From Cinnamomum chago (Eukaryota; Streptophyta; Magnoliopsida; Laurales; Lauraceae): a DNA stretch of 64,000 nucleotides. The translations under genes were made by a program, and so were the position numbers. The stretch is taken from positions 77,957,422 to 78,021,421 of the forward strand of contig CP142456.1 in NCBI GenBank assembly GCA_038049695.1, in the 5' to 3' direction. The notes below the pieces were generated by a model. It was not told where the DNA came from. It did not search any database and saw nothing but the letters and a program-made list of their open reading frames with translations. Numbering within the stretch: position 1 is the stretch's first letter; the number at the start of each line of letters is the position of its first letter. Positions 13,015-24,812 of the stretch are shown here, piece by piece.

Positions 13015-13990
13015 AATTAAAAAAAAATAATTTTATTTCCAATCTAAGTGTAAATATGAAAGAGCAATTCTCAGTTTAGGACATGATACAGAGACACTCC
13101 CTCACTCTGATGATGTTACAGGAATAGATGTCAATACTTGCAGCTACCTTGATGCCATTCCCTGTTGCTCCTTCACGTTATTTTCAGACCTCTCTTGGTC
13201 ATCGCAAAATCATTTCTGCAAAGGTTAATAAATCTTGTCAACCTTTTCAGATCCCATCAAAGTTAATGGTAACTCTTCAGTAGGAATTGCAGGCTCATAC
13301 AGTCAATAAACAAACAGAAAATTGGGTCTCAGGCAGTCATTGCCAGAAATTCCTGTCAAAAACTTTCCTAGTTCCATGGTCCTGTCCAAACTTTCTCCAC
13401 CACGTCTAGAAGAACTGGTGCAATTAAATGAACGCGAGAAGGAAGACTGAATCATTTTTTCCCTTTTATTTATTTTTTATTTTTGAATGGTTGGAAAACT
13501 AAATCATTGAACCCAACATGCTGTTTTTCTGAACTTACCACAGATAAAACAATGGCCAGGATAATACAAATTAACTTACGCAATTTGTAGTGGCAGGTTC
13601 ATTGCTAGACCTTACCAAAAAAACACACACACACACACACATTTTGTGGTCATCTCAACAAAAAAAAAAAAAAAAGGACCTTTAAAAACTGGAATGCTGA
13701 ACCAATTTACTCTTTACAACTCATTGTTCTCCCTCACATGCACTCATACAAAGTAACGAATATCTAAAGTATGGGTTGCAACAATTTGTCAAATCAGTCT
13801 CCGGAAAGGAACATGATCAATCACCTGATCATTAACAAAAAAAGGAAAAGCACTATTTTCAGGATTCATCTTTCTGCCATTCCCGTGATTCCAATCACTG
13901 AATTAGAATCTAGTCACATTAAAATTACACATCTATCATTAATTGAGTATGAGTAAATATCTCACAAACACACCAAAACTCCAAATAAGC

Positions 13991-15200
13991 TCACCTCTCA
14001 CCAAACCCATTTCTACCATCTGATTCACCAAAATCATCTTGAAGAAGAAGATGCATAAGTTTCCCATACATTTGCCCATCCAACATTTCCTTCTCCCTCA
14101 ACTGCCTCACCAACCTCACTGCCTCCTCAACCCTCCCCAGCCTTCCTAAAGCATCCACCACGGTTTGGTAAGTAATAGAATCCACTGCCCCGCTTCATTT
14201 CTTCCATCTCCCATAAAATCCTCACTGCCTCATTGACCTCCCCACCAATAGCTAAACATTTCACAAGCGAATTATATGCCTTCCTGCTCGGCACAAACCC
14301 CTTACTCTTCATCTCCCCATACAATTCCTGAGCATTCATCGACCGCCATTGTGCACAGAGCCCATGAACAAGATAATCATATGAGAAAGCATTAGGCAAA
14401 CACTTAAAGACCACACTTATCTGATGAAATATCCGAAGTGCATCATTCACATGGAGAGAAAGAACATATCCTTTGATCATGGCATTCAAGGAGAACACAT
14501 CCGGCTCAAGCCCATCATCAACCATCTGCTTGAAGAGGAACCTAATTGTCTCCATATACATGTAGTTGATGTAAGAATTGCTTCCCCGGCTCAGCATCTC
14601 AGAGAAGAGCAGATTGTAGGTCCGGACAGAAGGGTGGCAATTGGGGTCTTTGCACTTTTTCATGTGCTTGTAGACAGATACCACCTTCGACAGCTTGTGT
14701 GATTCAGTTTAGAAGTAGATGATGGTATTGAATAGAGTTTCCAAGGTGACAGAGAGTGAGAGAGCTTGGCTGACAACGGCATCAAATTCATCGAGCAGCC
14801 GGTCTGCGCCAAGCTTCTTTACAATGATGAGGAAAGTGGAGACATCATGGCGGAATCTGGGTTGTTGGGAGGCCCAATTGAAGAGTAGGAGGCAGGCATT
14901 GGGGTCTCTCTGGAGGGAGAGGGCCTTGGAAAGATCTTGGGTGGTGAATCTTGGAGGAAGCTGAGAGAGGGACTGCTGGAATAGGTCTTGTGCTGCTACT
15001 GATGAAGCTTGTGCTTTGCTTTTTGATCTGGATCTTGGAAATTGGGATCTGGGTTTTGAAGAATAGGGGAAAATAAGTTGTAAGAGATTGAAAAGTTGTG
15101 ATTTTGAAGAGGGGGGTTGAAAAAAGAAGGTATTTTTTAAGAAGCATTGGTAGGGATTGAAGCAATTGATGGAATTGCAAATCATCTTAGTAGATAACAA
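13991..15200 (-). pseudogene. Pentatricopeptide repeat (PPR) gene with a nonsense codon and a frameshift
   Basis: Family knowledge: P-class PPR proteins bind organellar RNA, and the basic N-terminus (MLSTKMICNS start, or the ATG five codons in) fits a mitochondrial transit peptide. Three collinear pieces make about 400 codons: 15200-14712 (163 aa, LLFNWASQQPRFRHDVSTF, ETLFNTIIYF), 14708-about 14192 (PSVRTYNLLF, DGLEPDVFSLNAMIKGYV, SYDYLVHGLCA), and about 14187-13991 (DSITYQTVVDALGRLGRVEE). Pieces 1 and 2 are in the same frame with a TAA at 14711-14709 between them. Pieces 2 and 3 differ by a frameshift at a run of C at 14188-14192. From memory it resembles Arabidopsis At3g25210. Sequencing errors could explain either break, but two together favour a pseudogene. 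Confidence 0.75.
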
Positions 15201-15706
15201 ACGAAAACAAGGTAAAAAGAAACAAGTAGTTACTTGAGGAGCAAAATCGGATAAGCTTACTTTCTCAGTGTTTACAACCTTCCAAATCAGTTCTTGTTTT
15301 TAGCGGTAAAACAATCCCAAAGTCTCATCTCATACCTGTTTAAACCCTTCTCATGTGGCGAAGGGGACGAACGAGTCAGGACTCAGGAATAGGATCCCCA
15401 GCCACAAACTCTACATTGAGCCTAATACCTTCTTAAGATGAGTCACATTTATAAATTTTAGGGATATTGCCATCTTCTCCCACTGTCTCTTTCTACAAAG
15501 AAGAGAGATATGGCCATGGGGACCCTTCTCACCTCTCCTCCACACATTCCATTCACAATCATCTGGCACCCTCAACACCTCAAATCCCTCCAAACCCTGC
15601 ACCATAACAACCCACCCTTATCATCATCACGATCAACCAATTATCATATCTACTCTTTCTTCTTCACCAACCTCATATCCACCTTTTCTTCATTCCACCA
15701 ATTCCG
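15201..15706. promoter_or_regulatory. Head-to-head intergenic region between the PPR gene and PMI1
   Basis: About 500 bases separate the divergent start codons at 15200 (minus) and 15707 (plus). The PMI1 side is a C/T-rich leader with CACC and TCTTCTT runs. No single convincing TATA box was found for either gene. A shared promoter is inference from distance only. Confidence 0.35.
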
Positions 15707-18259
15707 ATGTCGGAAGACTCCGAGCGGCGAAACTCCAATAACCAGCTCGTCCAAGAGCTGGAGGCCCTCAGCCAATCCCTCTACCAGTCCCACACCGCCC
15801 GCCGTACTGCCTCCCTCGCTCTACCCCGCTCCGCCGCTTCTCCCATCCCCATTGACGGCTCTGCCTCCGCTCGACAGAATGCCCTGGAGGAGAAACCCCA
15901 GCAACGCCACCGCTCCCGCCGCATATCCCTCTCCCCCTGGCGTTCCCGCCCCAAGCTAGATGACACTGAACACCACAGTGACCTTAAGCCCACCAGGAAA
16001 TTAGAGGCAGCAGCATCAGAGAAGAAAGGGATATGGAATTGGAAACCAATTCGCTTGATTTCCCACATTGGAATGCAGCGCCTGAGCTGCCTGTTCTCTG
16101 TTGAGGTGGTCTCAGTCCAAGGCCTCCCTGCATCAATGAACGGCCTCCGCCTCTCCGTCTGTGTCCGGAAGAAGGAAAACAAGGATGGTGTTGTGCAGAC
16201 CATGCCAGCCAGAGTAATTCAGGGCGCGGCTGACTTCGAGGAGACACTCTTCATCCGGTGCCATCTCTACTGCACGACCTCCGGGAAGGGAAACCACCAT
16301 CACATCAAGTTCGAGCCGCGGCCATTCCTGATCTATGTTGTGGCTGTTGATGCTAAAGAGATCAATTTTGGGAAGAGCTCTGTGGATCTGAGCCTGCTAG
16401 TGCAGGAATCAATGGAGAAGAACTTAGAGGGAACGAGAATCCGGCAGTGGGATATGTGCTTTGATCTATCTGGAAAAGCCAAGGGAGGAGAGCTTGTTCT
16501 GAAATTGGGTTTCCAGATCATGGAAGACAAAGGTGTAGGGATTTACAATCAGGGTGACAATTCAAAATCAAGCAAAGGAAAAGATCCTTCAGCTTCACCT
16601 TTTGCTCGCAAACAGTCTAAAGCTTCCTTCAGCGTTACAAGCCCAAGGATTACTAGCAAATTTGGAGCCTCCTCACCTTCACAGACAGCAGCAGCAGCAG
16701 AGCTTCAGGGGATTGATGATTTGAATCTTGACGAGCCAGCCCCGGCTCCAGTTCCAATTCCTTCCACTATAGCACCTGTTCAGAAGCCTGAACCAGAAGC
16801 AAAAGTGGAAGATCTTGATATTCCGGACTTTGATGTTGTTGATAAAGGAATTGAATTTGAAGACAAAGGAAGCGCTACAGAAGCAGAATTGGATTATGAA
16901 GTCATGGATGAAAGATCAGCTTCTAGCGAGGTCGTGGAGGAAGTCGTACTTGATCCAGTCCAACTTACAAGGCTGACAGAACTTGATTCAATAGCTCAGC
17001 AGATTAAGGCTCTTGAGTCCATGATCAGACATGAAGATGTTAAAACAAAGCAAGAAACAGAATTTCATCGATTGGATGCGGAGGAAGAGACAGTTACGAG
17101 AGAGTTTCTTCAGCTGCTTGAGGAAGAAGAGCTCAATCTTGATATGCCTGATGTTCCTCCTTTGAAACTGGATGGAGTGGAAGAACTTGAAGAGGCAGAA
17201 GCCAAGGGCTTTCTGCCGGATTTGGGCAAGGGCTTGGGTTCAGTGGTTCAGACAAGAGATGGGGGCTACTTGGCTGCTATGAATCCTTTTGAAACTGAGG
17301 TATTGAGAAAAGAAATGCCCAGAATTGCAATGCAGATTTCGAAGCCATTGATTCTTCCTTTGGAGAAATCTGCAAGTGGGTTTGAGGTGTTTCAGAAAAT
17401 TGCAGCAATGGGTGTTGAAGAACTGGCCTCTAAAGTCCTGTCAGCTACTGCTATGGATGAATTGATTGGTAAAACTGCAGAACAAATAGCTTTTGAAGGC
17501 ATTGCTTCAGCAATCATCCATGGGAGGAACAAGGAAGGAGCAACCTCTAGTGCAGCTAGATCCATTGCTGCAGTAAAAAACATGGCGACGGCAATGAGCA
17601 TGGACAGGAAAGAGCGGATTTCGACTGGAATTTGGAATGTTAGGGAGGAACCTATGACATTAGAGGAAGTTCTAGCATTCTCATTGCAGAAGATTGAGAA
17701 AATGGCAATTGAAGCGCTAAAGATTCAGGCAGAGATTACAGAGGAAGAAGCGCCTTTCGATGTCTCTCCACTCCTTGGAAAGACTGGTGGGAAAGATGCT
17801 GACCATCTCTTGGCCTCTGCTGTTTCATTGGAGGAGTGGGTGAAAAATGGCGGTCTGGCTTCAAAGGAGGAACCAAGAATCCTTACATTGCTTGTGGCTG
17901 TTCAGCTGAGAGACCCACTGAGGAGATATGAGACAGTGGGATCACCAGTGATTGCACTTATTCAGGCAACATGCATTGATGCAGCAAATGTACAAGAGGA
18001 GGAGAGGTATAAAGTGGCGAGTTTGCATATTGGTGGTTTGAAGGTGAGGGCAGGAGGGAAGAGGCATGCATGGGATGCTGAGAAACAGAGGCTGACTGCA
18101 ATGCAGTGGTTACTTGCATATGGGTTGGGGAAGGCGGCAAAGAAAGGCAGGAATATGCAGATGAAAGGGCAGGACTCTCTCTGGAGCATCTCTGCAAGGG
18201 TGATGGCAGATATGTGGCTCAAGCCAATTCGAAATCCAAACGTGAAGTTCCACAAGTAA
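15707..18259 (+). CDS. PMI1: PMI1-like protein (plastid movement impaired 1), intact single exon
   Basis: Encodes 850 aa in one open frame, close to the Arabidopsis family length of about 840. The start MSEDSERRNSNNQLVQELEA and the QSLYQ...RTASLALPRS block match the family N-terminus. An NT-C2 domain lies at about residues 123-272 (MQRLSCLFSVEVVSVQGLP to LVLKLGFQIM). A variable acidic, Ser/Pro-rich linker follows, then a conserved C-terminal half from about residue 420 (LTRLTELDSIAQQIKALESM, QISKPLILP, TLLVAVQLRDPLRRYE). In Arabidopsis PMI1 is a plasma-membrane-associated protein needed for chloroplast photorelocation through cp-actin, and for nuclear movement. Compared with the copy at 38013-39021 it lacks 21 bases (seven codons, VDGPLSA) near 17870. 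A possible polyadenylation region (AAAAGAATAAG) lies about 18392. Confidence 0.93.
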   Translation: MSEDSERRNSNNQLVQELEALSQSLYQSHTARRTASLALPRSAASPIPIDGSASARQNALEEKPQQRHRSRRISLSPWRSRPKLDDTEHHSDLKPTRKLEAAASEKKGIWNWKPIRLISHIGMQRLSCLFSVEVVSVQGLPASMNGLRLSVCVRKKENKDGVVQTMPARVIQGAADFEETLFIRCHLYCTTSGKGNHHHIKFEPRPFLIYVVAVDAKEINFGKSSVDLSLLVQESMEKNLEGTRIRQWDMCFDLSGKAKGGELVLKLGFQIMEDKGVGIYNQGDNSKSSKGKDPSASPFARKQSKASFSVTSPRITSKFGASSPSQTAAAAELQGIDDLNLDEPAPAPVPIPSTIAPVQKPEPEAKVEDLDIPDFDVVDKGIEFEDKGSATEAELDYEVMDERSASSEVVEEVVLDPVQLTRLTELDSIAQQIKALESMIRHEDVKTKQETEFHRLDAEEETVTREFLQLLEEEELNLDMPDVPPLKLDGVEELEEAEAKGFLPDLGKGLGSVVQTRDGGYLAAMNPFETEVLRKEMPRIAMQISKPLILPLEKSASGFEVFQKIAAMGVEELASKVLSATAMDELIGKTAEQIAFEGIASAIIHGRNKEGATSSAARSIAAVKNMATAMSMDRKERISTGIWNVREEPMTLEEVLAFSLQKIEKMAIEALKIQAEITEEEAPFDVSPLLGKTGGKDADHLLASAVSLEEWVKNGGLASKEEPRILTLLVAVQLRDPLRRYETVGSPVIALIQATCIDAANVQEEERYKVASLHIGGLKVRAGGKRHAWDAEKQRLTAMQWLLAYGLGKAAKKGRNMQMKGQDSLWSISARVMADMWLKPIRNPNVKFHK

Positions 18260-18439
18260 CAGTAGGTGAAGAAACTGAAACCCTGCATGTGATAGTGTTA
18301 TTATTCTTGATTGTTGGAGATGTGTGTAAAACGAAGTTTCCTTTTAGAGAACATTTTTGTTGTCATGTTGGACTCAGACCTTTCGTTTGACATAAAAGAA
18401 TAAGATAATATTGTACAAATCTAAGCCGCAAAAGATCTC

Positions 18440-18752
18440 CTGGCTAGTTTAACACTTTACCAACATAGTAAAAGTCAAGTAAAATTTAATATATTTTAGA
18501 TAAAATGTCACATCAAAAATATTTTAATTCAAAACTTTCTTTATCTCTTTCAAAACATGTCAAAAAGTAACCACATTTATTCACTAAAATATAAAAAAAC
18601 TCTACTTTCTCATACAAAAAGTAAAAAAAAATTCCATAACAAACAACTAAAAATAAAATACCATCATAACCCACTTATATTTTATTATTTCTTTAAAATT
18701 AACTTTACTTCACTTGACTCTATTTGTAGAGTTGCCAAACTGGCCCGTCTAT
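18440..18752. mobile_element. MITE present only in unit A
   Basis: The ends read GGCTAGTTTAACACTTTACC and, on the opposite strand, GGGCCAGTTTGGCAACTC, with further matching AGTCAAGT tracts inward. The corresponding place in unit B (about 39185-39245) lacks the AT-rich interior. The two copies do not align cleanly at the border, so the target duplication and exact ends are not resolved. Confidence 0.5.
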
Positions 18753-18759
18753 TCAAGTG

Positions 18760-19215
18760 CACATATACATGACATTTGCTCCTAGGTGGGAGAAGTTTAA
18801 GTATTTCCTGATGGTGGGCCTAGGGCCGTGCGATATCGCTTATATCGTCTTATGGTCGTGTGATATAAGGCTGTTATTGTATGAATCACTCTGCGAGAAA
18901 TATTTGAACTTCAACTATTATGGGACAAATGTCATATCTTACGGCAATCGTGTTATGTGTGGAGCTTGATTTCATCCGGGTCATACTATTAATTAAGGTC
19001 CATTGTGGCGAAGGCATTTTCGTAATATTACCCTACGCTATTATATAATCCTAGCATAGCCACCAAAAAAGTTGTATCTTGTATTCTCATCTTCTACCAT
19101 TAAGCATTGTGGAATCGGTGTGATCCGTGGACGTACCTCTAGATAGAGGGAACCACATAAATCTGTGTCTTCTTTGTGTGGTTTGATTGCATCTTTTGTT
19201 CTTTATTTCCCAACA
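18760..19215 (+). mobile_element. Old LTR-like sequence shared by both units (unit A copy)
   Basis: A block beginning TGACATTTGCTCCTAGG contains a TATATAATCC box and then GTGGACGTACCTCTAGATAG and GGAACCACATAAATCTGTG, a wording common near the end of plant LTRs, and ends CCCAACA. The counterpart at 39250-39682 shows it was present before the duplication. No internal retroelement region is attached, so it is probably a solo LTR. Borders are approximate. Confidence 0.45.
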
Positions 19216-20222
19216 AATCATTCGGTCATAATCCTTGTAAATTACTTGTTACCAACATTGTATAAAAGCTAGAGATCATGAGTTGAATCCCATTGTCTTA
19301 TCCGTCTGGTCTGTCTATTTGTTGAATTCCAAATTCTAATGACTTAGCTTCAGTGTTACTAATAATATAAAATTTCCTCAAATGTGTTCCTTGCCTTTTT
19401 CAATGAAGCAGTTACACAATTGTGCTCTTGTAAATAATAGATAAATAAATTCAAACTGCATGAAATTAATTATTATTTTTCTTTTCTTTAAGGAAGAGTT
19501 AATGATTATTATGGAAAATGTTTACCTACAAGCAAACTACATATTACTTATATATGCATTCTAGCTGGTGAAGCACGCTTAGATGCATAGCTCACCAATT
19601 GAAGGGTAGATGAAATGTTTTATGAACAAGGAAGAGCCAAAAAACCAACCCCACCCCATTATCCTAGCCCTCGACTTAACAGTGCTAAAGTTTAATTGCA
19701 TCTTAATTATAGATATTTTTAGACTCAATCCAAAGGTGAATGAAATGCAATGAATTTAAATTTAGGTTTGATGTAGACCATGGAATGACAGGAGTATCAA
19801 AAGGCCACACTGATGGAAGGTGGTTCCTACAAAGTTGTGCTCTTAGGATAACACCTTTAAGACTATAAAATCTGAAAGCACCTTAAAAGTAATTAAAATA
19901 ACTGTAAAATATATATATATATATGACAATTATTTTATTGACAACATTGATTTTGCCAATTCGGATTTCACAAGTGAACCTCATGGTTAAATTTATGGCC
20001 CTTTTGTTTGCATTATAATACGTAGAGATTGAATACAATGCATTTATACCATAAGTAGTTAAAAATAAAAAATAAAATGTGAATTTTCAAAAATAAGCAT
20101 CAAATATCCTCTCCTTTTAGGGATATAGGATAAAATGAAGCTATTTCCCTAAAAGGAAATATCATTTTATGCTCATTTCTTGAAACCTACCTTTGATTTT
20201 CATCGTATGTATTCAATTCCTA
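19216..20222. other. Intergenic DNA of unit A, no gene
   Basis: AT-rich sequence aligning with about 39683-40713 of unit B. Only short chance open frames are present. A TATATATATA run lies near 19912. Confidence 0.6.
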
Positions 20223-22975
20223 TTATTATATTATATATCAGCGTGACTTATTTCAATTGAGAAATCAGTTCAATTGATTTTGACTATGGATCAATTTGTT
20301 TTGACTCCTCCAAGATGGCCTTTTAACTTTTGAGCTAAAAAAATCTTAAATCTCATCGAATATAATAATTAAATTCTTCTTTGATCCGTCCCTCAACTTC
20401 TCTTAATCCCTTAAAAACATGAAAACGCTTTTTCATAACTCAAAATCACCAAAACATTGCACGATGCATAAATCCAGCAATCTCATTAAATCTTGTTTAA
20501 TACAATAAATTAGATCTCCAGCATCCATGCTCAACGCCTCTCAATTCTTTTAGAACATGTAACTGTTATTCACAAATCAAAATCACATAGCGAACAAATT
20601 AAATCCAATAATTTTTCATTGCCTCAGCTCCAAAAATCTCTATCATGTAGCAGCTTTGATGATTGTCGTCTCTCCAACAGTCAGTCACTTGGAGGCTTCA
20701 AAGCTTTTCTTTTATCTGTCTATTTACGAGTTTGTGTACGACTCCTCTCTTCCATAGCTTCCTTTTCTCTTTTCTATCATTTTGGAATTGTAGCGTGGCT
20801 GGATTATGTGGGAATACTTGACTCATTTCTGGACTATGTAGAAAACATATATATACAACTTGATGTTGTAGATCGGCTAATCTAAAGGTGAGGAACATTA
20901 GTACCTTTTCATCTTCCCACCTCCATATGATTGTGATGCGTGCAATGCTGAAAATTAATGAGCTTACATAACCCAATTCCACTGCTTAGTAGCACACGTA
21001 TATGGAGATTTATCATTTTCAAATAGTATATCATGTTCTGGACACACTTAGGGCTAACTTTCTCATATATAAATATGTTGGATTTTTATGAAAATATATT
21101 ATAGTATTGAATCTTTAGGAAAATATGTCTTCCGTTGGTACAATGTTTGATAGCAGCCATCATCATATCTAAACTTTGTGCCCCTAAGATGTGTTTGATC
21201 CAAATTACTCATATTGGTTTATCAGTGTGTGCCACAATTCTAAATTACAAGCTAACATTCTTATTTAACATTTATTTTCCAAACATCAATCTAGAGTTAT
21301 ATTTGCTCTAATTAGAGTATATAATTTTGATAGTATCAATATATAGGTAGGAATGCTGTTTCGATCAAACAAAAGTGGGCCATGCCATTTGATTTAAATT
21401 AATGCACCCTATTTTTTTACTCCATTTAATCTATTGCTTTTTTGGCTGTTGTCATTGATGATGATGATGATGATTTTGGAGATACATGATTTTGTAGAAA
21501 GTGTGCTACCATTCTATTTACTACTTTTTTATTTATGTTTGTTTTTACAATATTAATGGTGTCCCATTAATCATCATCACCATCATCATTCTCTTGTAGG
21601 AAGGGGGATGCCATTCTATTTACTACTTCTTTATTATGTTTGTTTTTACAATATTAATAGTGTCCCATTAATCATCATCATCGTCATCATCATCATCATC
21701 ATCATCAACATCGTTATTATTCAAATATTTGAGGGTTACAAGGTTGCAAATTGGAGCCCTAAAGATACTAAATGATGCTTTTCATTCTGTCATAATTTGA
21801 GGGTGGATTGTTGCTTTCTAAGTTACTGGATTTAAAATGTTTTAGAGCTGAGCCGGGGGCTGCACCAACAATTACCACAAGTAGGTAGTTGGGGGTGTTT
21901 TCTTTTTGCTTTTTGGGGTTATATATTACAATCAAAGTCACTCATTCATTCCAATTTACGAATCTCTATAAATATTATTTTTTAAATTTATTTAAACAAG
22001 AATTTAAATAATCATCATCATCATTCTCTCTTTATATAATTCTGCTATACAAGTTTGAAAGCTAGATATGATAAGTGTTTCAATCTAAGTTTTATAAATA
22101 AATTAGCTTAGTTTTGGGCCCAAGCGTATCCCAGACCTTTCTTGATAAATTATTTAATTATTTAATTTAATTTGTCTTTTATCAATAATATTCTAAGAAA
22201 ACCCTAATCTTTAATAAATTATTATTATTTCTTGCCCGGGCTAATATTTCTCAATTTGAAATCAGCTATAATTGGTTTTGACCATCCTCCACAATTTTGA
22301 ATTCTATTTTAATATTATTTAAACTAATTCAATTCAATAAAATATCATTTATTACTCACTTCCCACCTCTTTCTCTTTCCAAACGACTCTTTCCTTTTTA
22401 ATGGCATTGTAATCTCTCTCTGCCCCCACCCCCTAGAAACACCTCTCTATCTTTCTTTGTTTGCTCCCCATCCAAGCTTGGCCTCTCTCATCACTTTTTT
22501 TTTTCCCTTCTTTGTTGTCATGTCATGAGCTTTAGAAAAAGGTAAGTTGCAATAATTTTATCAACGGGAAGGAAAGTCAAACAACCCAAATTTTGAATTT
22601 GTCTTGAGCCCGGCTCGGATCAAAATCTTAAAACTATATCTGCCTCAAACCCAACCAACTCACTACCAAACCTGCCTCTAATTGAAAAATCTCATGTTTT
22701 AAACTTCTTATAATTTTTTTATATATCAATATTTAATATTTCATGTTTCTACTAAAATCTTTAATTTCTTATGTTTATTATTAATTTAAATTATCAATTG
22801 TGTGATTTTTAAGAAAGCCTATAACTTTTTTATGTGTGAGAAATACTTCTAGTTTAGATTTTATAAAATATAAACATATGAGTTAAAACTTAAAATTTCT
22901 ATTTATGCCATATAATTAAATGATTTTTTTGTATGACTTCTAATGCCCGTGCTTAGCACGGGGGCATTTTGCTAG
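20223..22975 (+). mobile_element. Non-autonomous Helitron (2.75 kb), absent from unit B
   Basis: The 3' end has the hairpin CCCGTGCTTAGCACGGG at 22946-22962, then CATTTTG and CTAG, followed by T. The paralogous empty site at 40713/40714 reads CTA|TGCATTTTTATGC, so insertion was exactly between A and T with no target duplication. The 5' end reads TTATTATATTATATATCAG, where the canonical TC would be TT. Inside are ATC/CATCAT microsatellites and a duplicated block of about 100 bp at 21500-21690. No Rep/helicase coding region is seen, so it needs an autonomous partner. Open frames at 20619-20885 look incidental. Confidence 0.85.
21495..21715. repeat. Local duplication with ATC microsatellite inside the Helitron
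   Basis: The block CATTCTATTTACTACTT...TTTGTTTTTACAATATTAAT...GTCCCATTAATCATC occurs twice in direct order, each copy ending in a CAT/CATCAT repeat. The second repeat tract is longer. Confidence 0.8.
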
Positions 22976-23573
22976 TGCATTTTGATGCAAACAATCAAGC
23001 CTTTTTTGCAATTTATTAAAACTAAACTCTGATCATCTCCCCTCTAAAAGCATTTAAAATCATGACCCCACCTAATAGAATTCGGCCAAATTTCACATTA
23101 GGTTGACGGTTGACCACCTTTAATAGCTAAACTATTTAAAATCACAACCCCTCATTACTAGTGAGACCACCTCTAAACTCTAAACAACTCAGATATTAGA
23201 ACTGATATATTGGGCTGATCATAGAAATCTTGAACTATGATTGTACATGTCCAAATAAACTATTTTATTGGTAACTTAAATTTTTTTGGCATTAGTAGGC
23301 ATTGATAAGTGTTGAGCATTTCAAATTTGTTTTATGTACCACTATTAGGTATTGTATGTTTTTAATTTTTGTAAATCTTATTAGGTAATCCCTATAAGAG
23401 AGAGAGCGAGGGGGAGGAGCGAATGAATGTTTTTAGTTGAAATTTGTTTTGATTTAGAAATATGGGGCTTGGGCACTATTTCTCGTGAAAGTCGTACGAT
23501 GTTTATAGTTTTATATTTGTTTGTATTTTTATTTTGAATAGTCATTGTTTATCTTAAGAGTATACTTTAAAAA

Positions 23574-24812
23574 AGGGTAAATTAGTGAGAGATCCCTGAG
23601 TATTGAGTTATAAAGTCTCTAGTACACAGTACTATCATATAAGGCCTAGAGTCCCTTGCGCATGAGATTAATACAGGCGGAGGTCCCTTGGCATGCCACA
23701 TCATACATTTTCGTGACTAATTTGCCCATTCAACCATTTAGGCATAAATTTTAAATTTTAAAATTTCAATTCTTTCATTCTCCCTCAAATTTAGGGTAAG
23801 TTTCTCTCTCATTTCTCTCATCGGCAAAGAGAAAGACAACACATTGTCGTCTGTTAGTTACTGTTGCAGAACTAGAACAGAGGAGGTTTGGGGTCTGCTA
23901 CGGCGCACGGTCTCCGATAAGGAAGACGCAGATTTGAGTTTGCGAAGAAGACGACCGAAAGTTGCAGAGAAAATCAGAGTGGAGGCAGAGGCAGTGAAGA
24001 TATGAGAAAATTTATGGTTTGGCATTGTTGTCGGAGAAAGAGGGCAATATCTGCCCGGAGACTGCCACTAATATGAGTTTTAATGAAATTTATAAGAGTT
24101 ACTGCGAAATTCATTTGAGTTTTTTTTTTTTTTTTTTTATCTAAGTTTTTGCAGAATTTATTTGAGTTTTGAAACAAACTCAAATAAATTTATATGACTT
24201 TGTTTGACCCAAACATGATTTTATTTGAGTTTTTTCTTAAATTTATCTGAGTTTTTGCAAAATTTATTTGAGTTTGAAGTAAATTTAATATAAGTTTTAA
24301 AACAAATTCAAATAAATTTATATGATTTTGTCCGACTTAGACATGATTTTATCTGAGTTTAATATATAGTTATCTATGTTTCCTATGACATACAGATTGC
24401 TAGGATTTGAAGATGATCACTATTTGCAAATGTTGTACTATTCGACATACTTCTTGTTTGGATTGAGAGAAAATGAATTAGAGGAAGAAGAAGATGAATC
24501 AGACGATAAACAAGAAGAAGAAGAAAAAGAATAAGAATAAGAAGAAGAAGTGCAATATAATGATATCTGCTTTGTTGAATCACTTTCTCCCTTTCTCCGA
24601 AATCCGTAAAATTTGTCGAGATGTTTTGTCTTCACAAAATTTATGAGTTGATTTTCAGCGTTTTTTAATAACGCGGAGAGAATGTCTAGGAGGGGCATTT
24701 TAGACTTTTTAACCGTTAAGAACTTGAAGAAGGGACCTTTGCCTCTACGAAAAAGAACGTGGACCTTTTGCAATAAAATATAATGTTGAGGGACCTGCGG
24801 CCAAACACCCCT
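23574..24812. mobile_element. 1.24-kb TIR element present only in unit A
   Basis: Unit B reads straight through (TATACTTAAAAAAATGTCC, about 41304). Unit A has a 1.24-kb segment starting AGGGTAAATTAGTGAGAGA and ending, on the other strand, AGGGGTGTTTGGCCGCAGGT. The inner ends share GRTCCCTSARYATT. The TTTAAAAA / TTAAAAAAA flanks could be a target duplication of about 8-9 bp, which would suit a Mutator-like or hAT element. The interior contains repeated TTTGAGTTTT...AATTTATTTGAG units near 24060-24360 and a GA/acidic-codon-rich stretch near 24480. No transposase is seen. Confidence 0.65.

Noticed and set aside
17962-18288. Minus-strand open frames under the PMI1 coding region (and at 38724-39050)
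   Set aside because: Shadows of the conserved plus-strand frame; no independent support.
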